A DNA stretch of 64,000 nt, from the NCBI GenBank assembly GCA_029721515.1, contig CM056553.1:7824349-7888348 (forward strand). Reading direction: 5' to 3'. The position numbers were made by a program, and so were the translations under genes. This document shows, one piece after another, positions 23,253 through 35,752 of the stretch. The stretch's first letter is position 1; each line of letters starts with the position of its first letter. Source of the DNA: Synanceia verrucosa (lineage: Eukaryota; Chordata; Actinopteri; Perciformes; Synanceiidae). A model generated the notes under the pieces. It did not search any database. It worked only from the letters and a program-made list of their open reading frames with translations, and had not been told where the DNA came from.

Positions 23253-24172
23253 TAGGGCTGCAACTAACAATTACTTTCATAGTCGACAAATATATCAACT
23301 CTCTGAACGATTAATCAGCTAATCTATCAACTATTTTAATGATTACTCGACTAACAGAATTATGAAGGGTGCACTTGTTCAGTGGCTCTTACTTAGCCAT
23401 TGGCCTATTTTTTTAATTCAGCTTGAGGTTGTTTTAACTAACAATAAAGAAGATAAAGATGATGACTATGTTGACTGTGATGACTACTCTCAAGCAAGGA
23501 CAAATTGCTGATAAAAAAAAAAAAAATAATTATATAAAACAAACGACGCTCACAATAGCAGCAATAAAAACCAACAACAAAACAACCTAAAACCTATTGA
23601 GCTTCCTCAAAAAGAAAAGTGCATTTTGCGTACAGTACTCTGTAGTGAACAGTAGCTGCATCCTTGAGGTGTCTGACATGCCTCCAGTGTTGAGCTAGTT
23701 ACTGAAAAATATTGACTAGTTACTGTTATTTCATTCAAAAAGTAACTCAGTTACTTGGTTGATTACTTACACCAAAAGTAACGTTTTACTGTTAAAAGTT
23801 CGGATTTAAATTCTGACATGGAGCTTGGAAATTCTGACATTCCTGTACAACTTGAACGTACCATGAGTCAAATCGCACAAACTCCAGGCTTCCAGTGCTG
23901 CTGCAATGACATTAATCCTCTGTTTTACCAGCGATGTTTGTCTCCTTATGCTGGTAAAGTGGGGGGACAGATCAGTGTTTCTATGAATCTGAAGGGGACA
24001 TGTCCTCCCGTCCACAGAGACATCTGAGAGCATGAATGGAAGCAATCTGAATTCATCAATCAGGAAATCATTTACAAGTAACGGACAAATGCACCATATA
24101 GTAACTGTAGCTGAGTTTTTTTTTATTGAAAAAGTAATGACTTAGTTATTGTCAAAAGTCGTTGCACTCCTA
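23253..24172. mobile_element. hAT-like composite, inverted copy B of the 7 kb cluster
   Basis: This stretch is the reverse complement of much of 7086-8024. Shared landmarks include TAGGGCTGCAACTAAC (23253), GATTACTCGACTAACAGAAT (about 23341), GTGTCTGACATG (23669-23680), the 8-bp word CATGCCTC and the inner terminus CAGTGTTGAG (23685), and GGGGACATGTCC near 23993. The right end GTTGCACTCCTA (24161-24172) may be the partner of the TAGGGCTGCAAC terminus (two mismatches). The flanks GTCACCAA and GACACAAA agree at 6 of 8 positions. Alternatively the right end is an internal deletion of the inner element. No transposase remains. Confidence 0.65.
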
Positions 24173-24954
24173 GACACAAAACCACTGTCAATTTAATGTC
24201 TATATTTATAGAATAGTTCTATAATTATAGAACGCTAGTCAAACCACTGTGGTTAGGGCCTCGGTTAGGTTTAGGTAACTTAAACTTTGCTTCAAATTTA
24301 TCTTTTATTCTGAATATAGTTTTCTGTTTAGGTTTGAATACAGTTTTGCCATATGTGATGAGGTTGATTTTAAGCCCTTAAAGGTCATGGTGAAATCAAA
24401 TCATGGAAAAAATACAGCAAATAAATTGGATTCTTTCACACGTGGTAGAAATTAAACCTCTCACCACAGTTGTACTGTTGTTTTACATACTACTGGGGGC
24501 GGATGAAGAAAAACTCCTCGGTATATTATTATGCTATCTAATGCAACAGCCCTGAAATAAGTTCTACTTTTTTGGAGCTTCTAATGTTCAGTGCGTGTTA
24601 AAACTGAATCACAGGATTTTTTGAAGCTACAGTATAGTTTGTGTTAGATTACATTTGATTTTTCTCCTTCGCCTACATTCACCACCCTTCCACTGCTCTA
24701 TCTGCTTTATCACCTTTACTTTTTGCAGCGCATATTGTCCGCTTGTATTTCATGCACATATTTGCGTTGGCATACAGATTTCATAAGGTTTTGGACGAGC
24801 AAGCTCAAATCACTCAGGAAAGCACTGTTAGAGACTGTGTGGATAAACAATGAGCGACATTTAATTTTTTTTTTTATTTTACATTTTTAAAGCTTAACTT
24901 TGGAAGAGCAACAAAGGAAATTGGCCAAGTAAAGCACAAAAAGCTTTGTCTACA
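24173..24954. other. Non-coding stretch, no gene recognised
   Basis: AT-rich sequence with a T run at about 24864-24874. The words near 24530-24600 are vaguely repeat-like, but no ends can be defined. Confidence 0.45.
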
Positions 24955-25690
24955 GCAAGTTATAATAGTTCTGGATTCTTCATTATAATTCTATTTCCTT
25001 TTTACTTATTTTTCTCAAATTGAGATAGATTTAATTAGTTTTTAGAGTGGGTTTGTCAGTTATTATCGGTTTTCTTTTTTTTTCTAACGATTAGTTTAGT
25101 CTTTAATTTTTTTTCACACTTTGGGTTATTAGTCAGATGCAGGATTAAAAAGAATAAAATAAAAAAAAAAGTGTTCAGTCACTGTCCACGAGAACCGTAA
25201 CAGTCCAGAGCATAGCAGCTTTCAGTGCAAAATATGTGCAGTACTGATTCTGGGGTTAAATACAGGGAGTGTGCCTACCTGCTACAATTCAAAATGACCA
25301 ACAAACTAAAGACCAGACACACATGAACCACAGAATACAAACCAAGTCATGAGACACACCTCTTTCTTGACAGCCAGGAGTGTCAGGGAGCTCAATCTGA
25401 GAATAACATGATGAAACTCTAAACGATTCAAAAGGAGAAGCGTCGGGAAGTGATGGACCGTGAGGTCCCCGACGATGCTGCCAGCTCTGGTAAAATTGCT
25501 CGAGCAAAATAAATAAATTTCATATCAATCTAAAATTGACAAAGACAAAAACAAAAGGATTTTTATCAATAATTTCAATACATTTTAGTTAGTTTTGTAA
25601 ACTCACTATACAGTTTCAGTTACTTATCGTTTTTCTTTTAATTATAGTTTTTATTTATTACAGATAATGAAAATGCTACAGAGTCTACAG
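24955..25690. repeat. Possible dispersed element with TTTAGTTTT-rich ends
   Basis: The block is bounded by T-rich, TTAGTT-containing sequence (left about 25020-25110; right about 25580-25665, with TTTTAGTTAGTTTTGTAAAC and CAGTTTCAGTTAC) around a less AT-rich middle (CACTTTGGGTTATTAGTC near 25117). I recall this arrangement from a fish dispersed repeat. Termini and target duplication could not be fixed. A 72-codon minus-strand ORF in the middle has no recognisable domain. Confidence 0.4.
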
Positions 25691-28468
25691 AGATATAACC
25701 ATGGATATGGATCAGTGTCCATATCGTTGTGACAGGACAGAAATATGACACTGATCTCTGAAAAGGTCTATTTGCATGATGTCAGTATTTCATTGGTTGC
25801 CTTGTTATTATGACATTCAGATTTTACAGTAATCGAAACAGCTGTGGGGGGGAAAAAAACACACACTGCTGAATAGTAAAGTTTGAATTCTTTAACTTCC
25901 ATTCGATTTATTTGCACAAATGGTTTTGGTCTGAAATGACCTCCAGAATGTGAAGGTTGAGAGTCCAGAGAACTCTGTCTAGCTACTGACAGCTTGAAAA
26001 GGCTATTCATGCTCAAATCAGAGGCTCGGAGGCAGCCTGTTCCAATGAACTAAAGTTTAAATCATCCATTTCACACTCTACAAAACTGACCAGTGTTGGG
26101 GCTCAGTGTTAGTTGTCAGAAAATATAATACACTTAAAAACTACAACTTAAAAGTCCACTAGTGTGTTGAAAAAAGCTCAGGACGAAAGGAAAAAAGTGA
26201 GCTCATGAAAAATAGAAAGAAAATAACAACAAATGTCAAACAGTAATTGTTAACAGAAAACCCAGTTCAAGGATCACAAAACTATAAATAAGTAGCTCTC
26301 AGCAGCATAAAAACAACAGTGCAATAACATGACAAAGTTAAAAGCACAAAGGGCAAAATTGGAACAAAATGTGATCTGTGGCTTAAGACAGTGAATTTGC
26401 CCTAAAGTCAGAGTGACTCATGGGATTTGGGGTTATTCACCCTCTAGGGAGTCTACCAAAGGGGATATGACCAATTCACTTACAATTTGGAGTTACTGAT
26501 GCATCGATGTAAAACAGCGTTTTCCCTGAAGACAGGCCTTAATCATACCTCTGTTTCTGCAGAAAAAGAGCATGAGTAATGTCTTGTCCTTTTTTGGTCT
26601 TTTCTTATGACTGTTGCTTCTATTTGCACACATACTAACTCATTACAGAATTAATGTCATGTTTTTCTCTGAATTATAATACTGCAACAGCAGTGCACAT
26701 GTGGGTGAACTGCTGCTGCTCAGACTGTTCATGCCTCTAATAATTGTCAAATTGTGGTTTGTTATGCTTTGTTCCTGATAGGACTAGGAAGACAATACAA
26801 GCATCTCAAGTTCTGTGCATGTAAACAGTTCACTGGTTGACATGAGCCAAGCGCTGTGGGATGTAGGTTCAGTGCAAACAGTCTGTGTGTTCTGCCAGTT
26901 CCTCCACTTTATAGCACCTCGGCTGGACAAGCGCTCTGATCCTTGAGTTGGCCCCACAGTCTTCCAATTTCTACTGTGTTGTCAGGAAAACAGGATGATG
27001 TTGTAGTTGTTAATTGTTCTTCTAGATCCTAATCAGTGTCAAGATGTTGACAGCTTGTTGCTGCAAATAAAATGTGCTTGTTCGTAATTACATGTACAGT
27101 GAGGTTAATCCTCCTAAATGAAGGTTAATCCACTAACACTAATACTGGCATCTTGTAAAACATATTTAGATTAAAAAAAGAAATTAGGATGCAGAATTAA
27201 ATTCCATAGAGCTAGTAACGAGATAACAGAGATGCTAAGTTATTCATTCAGAGTCGTGACCTTTATTCATTGGTGCATTAAACATGGTGATAGCAACCAT
27301 TCCATACATGACCTTATGCTGATAAATATTTGCCATGAAAACTGAAATGGTTTTTGAAACAAGAGTATTTTGCAGTGATTGTTAAAAACCACCCAGTGTT
27401 AGGCTGCTTGAATAACTTCACATCAGTACTTTTATGAAGTCTTGTTTCTCGAGCTGAGCTCCTGTGTTTGAGTGAAGTATTCCAGGTGCTATGAAGGCTG
27501 AATGGACCAGTGGCTTTGTGCAATGACATGGTAGCCATTTCACGGCACTCCCCAACGGTCAATGACTCTGCTTCATCATTGTTCCACGCCATTGTGCAGC
27601 TCTTTATGAGCCCAGCTGCCACCTGTCCTCCATACAGTGTTATCTAGCATGGGAATGGCATTTTTACACTGTTAGAGCTTTTGACAAGCTTTTTGAACAC
27701 TCTCAATGCGCAACAACTTTTGAAATAGCCCTCTTTCACACACAGTTCCCTGGAACGACCTTTTAGTCTCCTCTAGTGGTTTTCAGTATTTACACTTGCA
27801 TACTTTCAGGAACACATCCACCTTGGTTCTTTTCACACATGCTTTGGCAAATAGATGGAGCACAGGGCAGTCCAGCAGACGACGTCAATGCAACACTTAT
27901 CTTATGAATGCCAATGAAAGGTGGGAAGTTGGCGGTACAATTTATTGTGAATATCGATCCCTGTTCCCGTTCAAACATGACCCAATGCTCCAAATGTTCC
28001 TGGACATTTTGGGGATGGAGTGTGAGGGACTGCAGCCTCTGCTTATGTGTGACATTAGCAGCAGGTTGTTATATTTGGCTTATCTGTTGCAGCAGATTGA
28101 CTCAGAAAATAGGCAGTTTCATACTTCTTGAGTGGTATCCCTCCAGCTCAGCCATTAGCTTGCTGTTAATTTCATGCAGAACGAGCCACTCTCCTCAACG
28201 CCCTCCCTGTGTGCAAGCACATAGTGCCTGCATATTAACTGCTGAGTCAAATCAGACATTTACAGAAAAGGGCAAGACATTTGTATTAATGGCTAATTGA
28301 CATCACATTAGTTGTATGCAGAATACAACACCCACCCAGTCAATAATCACTTATCTGTGCTGAAGGCCTGAATATTTTTACCTCTGAAATTAGGAATCAC
28401 TAATGTAGTTAGCTACAGGGCTGCTGTTTGACTGTCTGGAATGGATCTGTGTTTTTTTTGAATACTTG
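25691..28468. other. Non-coding stretch, no gene recognised
   Basis: Mixed AT-rich sequence. ORFs of 67-130 codons at 27314-28300 occur on both strands but show no domain or convincing splice sites. No repeat family recognised. Confidence 0.5.
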
Positions 28469-28924
28469 TTAACTCTTTGAGTGCCATTGATGTATTTCAA
28501 CATAATTTAAAATCCAGTGTTTCAATGCCGTTGACATATTTCGACGTCAAAGTGTTTTTTTGACAGCTAGTCGCCAATTATGGTCTACCGCAGCCTGTGA
28601 GTAATTTTTGGGATTCTGGGTGATGTAGTCGGAACATAAAGAGATGGTTTACGCCACAGAGATCAAAGCAGGAAATGGAAATGATCGCAAGTGGCATTTT
28701 TGGTGAAAGTGGCCTCTACCTCTGACAAAACTAGAACGGAACAAGGTAAAAACTTTTTTTTTCATGATGAAATAGAGAGTCTCTTCTTTCATTTGAGTTA
28801 TTCACTGTTTTCAGAGACATAATCCAAAATATTCTGTGGGTCTTGAAATGTGACTCAAAATGAGCAAAAATGCTGGCACAAGGTACTTCCTGTTTCATAA
28901 AGCACTAGGCACTCAATGAGATTA
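28469..28924. mobile_element. piggyBac-like MITE, copy 1
   Basis: TTAA (28469-28472) precedes the terminus CTCTTTGAGTGCC (28473-28485). The other terminus, GGCACTCAATGAG (28908-28920), is its reverse complement at 12 of 13 positions and is followed by ATTA, a one-base-changed or shifted TTAA. A TTAA target site with a short inverted repeat starting C-x-C-T-T-T is the piggyBac signature. The 448-bp interior contains no transposase. It shares GCAGCCTGTGAGTAAT and GAAATAGAGA..CTCTTCTTTC with the 57.8 kb copy. Confidence 0.8.
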
Positions 28925-31900
28925 TTTGCAGTACTAGCCCAACATGGAATAAAAATGTAACATACGTATTTTGCATATTGTCTTATGCAATGCAAAAGCA
29001 TAGAAATGTGTCAAAGTAGTACTGTAACTCCAGCAAGGGGTTTCTCCATTTATCAGACATATTTTATTTTACTTGTAGAAATACTGTTGGGTGGTTTTGT
29101 TCTTGAGAGTCGTAGTGAGATTACACAGCATTGAGAAATCGCTAATTATGTAAGAATAAAGCAAAACTCGTGACACTGGAAGTCATGCTGCTTCAGTAGT
29201 CCTTCAGCAGTGTAAAATGCCTACCTCTTCATATGTTTCATTTCCTATGAGACTGGAGTTCTTAATACAACCCAACTGCATTTTCACCCTCTTACTCTTA
29301 GCTTATGTCAGCAGGTGATTGAATTGCACTCATTTTAACACTTTTTTTTTTTTTTTTTTTTTTTTAACATTCAGCAGTCAATTTGAACAGCCTTACCTGC
29401 TGTGTTGATTGTCTGAGTGGAAGCTCCACACTAGCTCTTACCTTCTCGTCATGCTTTTTGCATTGCTAGCATGTCATCTTACACACAGATTTGAATATAA
29501 CATATAACGTAATACAGAATAGTGGTAATTAGCTAGCCAATGAGGTTTGCATAAATTAATAAAACACACACAGATGGAGAGCAATGCAACTTCATTTTTG
29601 ACTCAGACATTGCTGCATTATATCTTTTTATAGCCAATACTTGTTTGATGCTATATTAATGCTCTGAATTTGTTATTCAGCATCTCTCATACTGAATATT
29701 TTTACCTGGATGGACACAAACTTGGTTACTCACTTAGTGATAATACTATTTGATTGATCGCTGTATGGATACCATCTCTAGAATTCAGAACAAAACATTT
29801 TCCAAAATGTCAGACACAATAATAATCAGAGTCTGTCATGGCAAAAAAAAAAAAAAACGTGGATGTAAATGACGGCGCCAACTTGCCCCAGTTGCACCAT
29901 ATTGCAGCCCGTGAGCAGCTGCCATCTACAGCATTCTCCCTCAACACTGGACCAATTTTAGAAATTGTTATTAACTGTCCCTATTAGTCAGTTAGACACA
30001 AAATCATGGGGAATAGAGTCCAGGTTGAAAAATACCAAAGCTGCCCTTTAATTGCTACTTTGGCTCAAATGTTATGATTTTTTATAGAATAATAAATCCC
30101 TCATCTCATCAAGAACATGCAAGAACAGTGCGCAATCAATATAACAACAATGAAACTTGTGGATGAGGAATAGACATGCCTCTGATATTCAGTTAGAGGA
30201 AGGTTTTAATGCCATGTGCAACAGTGAAGCTGGTCTGTCCAGACCTCAGTGGGCCTGTTAGCTTGTTTAGATGACTGGTCCAGTGAAATGACCCAAATTA
30301 GGTTGTTAGAAGAATAGCTTTTATGTGCCAAAGTGCCCCCAATGGGGATGCATGAACAAATGCATGCACAGCTTTCAATCTGGGCAGTAGAAAGTTTTCC
30401 AATATTTCATCTGGTTTGTTGGATGATGCCAAGGGCTTCGTTCCACTTCTCTGTAACAATGAAATGTGTGCAGACAAATACCGCATCAAAACTATAAAGC
30501 ACTTTGATTTAGCCAAATCGCCATGTCGTGTATCAGATCTTTCTTTTGCGAGATTAACAGTGATGATGCAAGCACAGTCAAAAGTATTTGAGTCTGTTTA
30601 TTGGAAATGTCAACAAAATGTTGAGTAATTATTTATTCAGAACTGAATGCGCTCCAAGTACTGAGCCTAAGTTGTCCCTTGGAAACATGACAGAGGACCA
30701 TGAAACTGTGTTGTAATCTTTATTTTTTCCCCCCTTTCTTTTTGTAATTACAGTTTTGAAAGTTAAATCCCAGTTGATGTTTTATCTATTCTGACTCAAT
30801 TTTTTTTTTCACCAAAGTAATTGCTTAACTCAAAGCCCAGTTATGGGAATACTCATAAGCCCTTTGGAGAGACACTGTCAGGACATGAGCAATAAGTGAT
30901 GAAGTCCGTCTACAGAAACCATCAAACTCAAGAACAGAACCATTCCTATTAAATAACCAGCTCACCGTAACATGTCTGCGGTTACTGTAATTGCATATGT
31001 TCTATGAATTGTTTCAATATAGAATGTAATGAATGTGCCAATTACACTTTACAAAGTCAGAATTTAATAGTTAATTTGAAGGAACCGGGAGAGTGTACTA
31101 TATGGTTTACATGGGTTGGCACAGTAATAAGGCTCAGATGCTGACAGTGCATCAGCAGCAAAGCACCGCGGCCCTCAGAGAGCCATCAAGCAGAAAATGA
31201 TAATTAATTAATCATGGAGTGTGAGGCAAACTCTGTTCTATTAGCCCTTTGGTAATTCCTTCCCCTCGGCCTCCACACTAACCATAGAGAGCAAGCCGCT
31301 CCAATAAGGCCTGTTTACTCAGCAGCACTCAGGTCATTGCACTGACAGCTGGTTGGAAAATGTCCGTGACCTCTAAGATTTACATTGTTGAGCCACAAAA
31401 CCAAACAATCTGAACATTTGGCTGTTGCTTATACACATAGCAACTGATTTTTTTCTTCCAACACAACACAGATAAATTCTTCCTTCCTTCCATTAAAAAA
31501 AAACAAATTGAGGATTTGCTTTAAGGGTGATCCACAGTCACTCACATTCCATCTGTGTTGTAGTTATCCTGCCAACACCATGTTATCCTAATAGATTGAT
31601 GTAAACCTGTGGTCTCCATGCTGCGCCTGGTTATATGTTATTCTATATATTGTTATTATATGCTGCTTCATAACTCGGTTCAAATGTGGTTCACATATTG
31701 CAAGCTGTCATGCTTTTGGTTCACGTCCAACCCCTTTCCCACTCGTGGAAGCCAGATTCTGCTGAATCATGTCTCCTTCATCTCTCAAGACTCTGCTAAT
31801 TTCATAAGTGTGAAATTGAGATTCAGCAGATCTTGATTCATAGGCCAACTGGTTGCCCTTTCCCTCTGGAGTTTGAGCAAAGTCTAAGGGAAATCTTCAG

Positions 31901-33890
31901 TTATTAGCACAGGCTCTATTCCGGCACGCTGTTAGTTTAATTGAAAGAAGTTTCTGCTGTTTTCTTTTTGCATCATCACTATGTTCTATTTCAGGATTAT
32001 TTCAAAGCTGAATAAAAATCAATTAACTAAGTACAGTATGAGATAAAAGTTGAGATTATATCGGAGCAGAACAAGTAAAATTTTTCTTGATTACATCAAA
32101 TAGTCCTGAGCCTGTAATCATCACTCCAACACAACACATTAGTGTCTGTTTTCGACAAGAGATAAGTCTTGACTTTCATTGCATGATGATTAATGGTTAC
32201 AATTAATGATTCCAATAAATCACTGTAATTAACAACTTAATATAACGTGTTAACAGTAGAGCCCAGCCAATTAAAACTAAAACTAGCTCTTAAAAAATAC
32301 ATAAGTGCCAGAATTTGTGTTTTGGTCTCATTAGAAAAGGTTGATATACTGACATTAAAATGATCCTCCAGGCATGGCCTTACTCACAGTTAAAGTAAAG
32401 ATCCATAAATTGATTTCCAACTATGTAAAATTGACTGTCTGGCAGTAGCAGCGTGGCAGTGCACAGTGGCTATTACTCATTGGTGGATTTTGTATGCGCA
32501 AGCGTGTCTGTGCAATTACAAAGCAAGCCCATAAATTAGTCGCTGAATCTGTCTTAAATCATGAGGGAATGCATCAAATACCATCTTCCCCCACCCAGAC
32601 ATGTGTCTGCGCTGTAATAGGAACTGCAATACTGTAGTTGTGAGTGTGACGACAGATAGCCGGCAGCCCCCCAACCCCGAGGAGAAAGGACGAGGGTTCT
32701 TTGGGGTTGGGGTTTCAGTGATATTTTTTTTTCTTTCCCTGTAGCAGCCTGTCAGAATTTTAAGGTGTTTTGACACCATAGACTCATAATATTTCAATAC
32801 ACAAAAGAGTGAGAGAGACTTTGTCCCGTGTCCAGAGGCCAGGATGTGTGATTCATTTTAAGCTATGCAGAGGCACAGGATGTGCCAAAAGCCCAAACAA
32901 GACCAGATCTCAAACAGTCTATAAAAGTGTTAACAGTCAGATTAAATTTAACCATGGAGCCAACAGCCTGTGGTCTCCACTTTAAACTGTTCTGATCACT
33001 CACATTGCAGATGCTTTAGCTCATAACTTCTTCCTCATACCCCCATTAATCTGGAGGTGTTCAAGGCTGCAACACTCATGTTCTTGCTTGCCTAAAGTTA
33101 TTACCACTCCTATAAAGTGTCAAGCATACGCAACATCCCTCATATTTAAATGTGAAACATGTAGGCAATGTTCGTGAAACTGGTGTCTTTCAACACTTTC
33201 ATCATCTGAAAGACATTATTTCAATTACTGCAAAGACAGTAAAGCAGCATGTGCTTTTATTCTGGCTCAGCGTCCCATGAGGACGATGGATATTTCCATT
33301 TTGCTGCAAACCATCTCACCCATGCAGGTCTGTATATGTGGGTATTTCATAGGCCTGCGGTCTGGCAAGGACAGAGGAATTAGCCTGATTCACATTCATT
33401 AACCTCATTCTCATTCTCCAGAGCAACAGTGGTGTAGAATTATCTGTCACCACAGCACAAAAATGATGAATTGGTAATCAGTTGAGAGCTGTCAAGAAAG
33501 CCCCAGGAATGCACAATTTACGCACTTGTTTGCCCTTGCATTAACCGTTTGTAATCAAATCACTATTTATCGTTGGTTCAGTCAGACATGTTTTATGACC
33601 CAATGTTGTCACATATAGGCAGGGAGACAACAGTGGCAGTGCTTATTAGAGGTGGGAGGTGGAAGTGTCTATCTCAAATAACTAGACACTCCCCCTAAAG
33701 TTCATGATGTGTGTTGGTGGTGATTCATTTTTAATCACCCTATTAAATTATTCATAATTTCCTTAATGAAAATGGAGTGCATACACAACAAATCAATATG
33801 TTTAGCCGCTGTGATTTTTTTTTAAATACTCCTGCAGGTAATAAAAATACATTGGATATTCTACTTTCTGAAATTGCTGTGCAAAAATCA
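28925..33890. other. Non-coding stretch; poly-T(24), no gene recognised
   Basis: AT-rich sequence with a 24-base T run at 29342-29365 and A runs at 29842-29855 and about 31496-31503. The part 31140-31400 is richer in GC and repeat-free, with ATAATTAATTAATCATGG near 31200, so it could hold a regulatory element. ORFs are short and unremarkable. Confidence 0.45.
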
Positions 33891-34800
33891 TGAATGTTAA
33901 ACGGTGCCTGTGTGCATCCTCAACAACAATTAAGAGACTGTCAGAGGCATCACTGCCGGGGTTTGGTGCCCAACCTGACCACTCCATGAGCAAGAGAATC
34001 CCGAGGAGGAATCAATACACTGACAGCTGAGCTCCAGAAAATCCACACTGTGTCCTAATTAGGGGGTCAGTGTGTACCACGAATTTCTCTCACTCACCTA
34101 ATTGTGCTTTAAAGTTCACACACAGTGAGTGGTTGGATAGCAGAGAGCTTGGGAGGCCAGCCGATGGGTAGTCTACCACCTGTTAATGGCTCATGTTTTA
34201 AAAGTTAATGAGAGCTGGAGTTAAAAGCAGCATTAGCTAAAGGCTAGGTGGAGTTGAGCTATGTGGATTAACTTTTCATTACCTCCTCATTAGGTGGGCC
34301 TGGGGATTAGAGAGACCCCTGTATGAAATGTAGCATGAAAATACCCAAATGGACCTGCATAAAGACAGTTTGGAAGTGGGAAAAGTGGTGGAGTTAAAGT
34401 AAATGATTGAGATTTTAGCCTCTCCCTCTCCTCACCACTGAGAATCCCTCCTCAGTTAAGTTGACATCGTTTGCTCCCTATTAGCCAATAAGAAGTCCTG
34501 TAGGTGCAGGCGAGCCTACCTCTTCCTGAGGAGGTGACTTTGAAAACTAGATTGGGTCATTAAAAGTAGAATAAGAAGGCCATTATAATTCCAACACTGA
34601 AGTTGCCATTTATTTGCATTGTGAGGTCCCTGGTGTAGCAGTTAAATGTCACTTGCCAACTTTAATGAGAGTAAAGTTAGGGAGTGTGGCCAGAGCTGAT
34701 TAGAGTGCTTTCTACATCAACTCCTCATCCAATGCTGTTTCCAAAGGAATCATCAACACTTCACGCTGAGAGACTGCTGGACAATCAGGTCCAGACCTTC
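33891..34800. other. Candidate conserved non-coding block
   Basis: About 900 bp without recognisable repeats or homopolymers. It has recurring TTAATG, CATTA and AATTAG words (for example TCCTAATTAGGGGG near 34053, ACCTGTTAATGG near 34179, CCTCATTAGGTGGG near 34285), the short AT cores bound by homeodomain proteins. Complexity is higher than in the flanks. I infer a possible enhancer cluster; conservation is untested and no coding potential is evident. Confidence 0.25.
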
Positions 34801-35174
34801 CCACACCTACTGCAGCCATGACTACAACTTAATTACCCTCAGTGAGGAAACAGAAGGTCACCGATCTTCAAACTCGCTCTAAGTGATTTGTAATGTGATG
34901 TGCCAAAGAGACGTGCTATTAGAAGCAGTGTGCGAGCATCTGTCTGTGTGTCTGCTGTGCATTACTTTTCCTCTTGCATTTGGAACATTCATTAAAATGA
35001 TGTTTCAGAGGCGAATGCAAGGTCACATCAACGTTTTACAAAACTGCACTCGAGGAAAAAATTAAGTGTAGCTTTTTCATTGCAGAGGCTTATTTATAGG
35101 GCAGCAACCTATAGGCCGACTTGGGGCCACTTGGTTCTTGGTCAAACTGTGTCCAAATTACATTCGATAAGGTT

Positions 35175-35752
35175 TAGGGATGTAACGATGCATCCTCAGA
35201 CAGTTAAAAATCAATAGAAATGTGTGACAATTCAAATCGGCTGAGATGAAAAATGAATCGTGATGCCCTTTATAAACCTCAGAGGGCGTAACTGTCAGGT
35301 ACTCAGACAGAGAGACGTGGCGGCGGTCGCAAATGATTTTGAAATCCAGGATGCACAGACTAGTTTCAAATTAGGGGTGATTGTTTTTTGAGAGATTTTG
35401 TTTATTTGCATTATTCATTCAATTTGAAATTATTAATAGCATAATTTCAGTTGCACTTTTTAGAAGAGCTAATATGCATTGTATTGCAGTATACCTTACC
35501 TCAGAGAAAAAAAAGCGATGTTGTTAAAGATGAGAAAATATATAATTTGTAGTCTTTATATATCTAAAAAAAAAAAAGCATTCATTGCATAGTTTGTGTT
35601 TTGAAGTTACTACTTACCTCAGAAATGTGTTTTCTGAAAATAAAGGAATTTGTCTGCAAGTTCATTCTGTTAGAGTCGTGAGAAAAATGTATCATTAAGC
35701 CAGTATTGGAAATCGTATTGAATCGTGAGTTGAGTGTATCATTATTTGTACT
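35175..35752. mobile_element. hAT-like non-autonomous element (TAGGGATGTAACGAT type)
   Basis: The left end, TAGGGATGTAACGATGCATC (35175), is a terminus I recognise from fish hAT-like elements. The right side ends AATCGTGAGTTGAGTGTATC (about 35721-35740), the usual subterminal sequence of the same family, with the last bases degenerate. No coding remnant and no clear 8-bp duplication. The interior includes an A run at 35566-35577. Confidence 0.55.
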
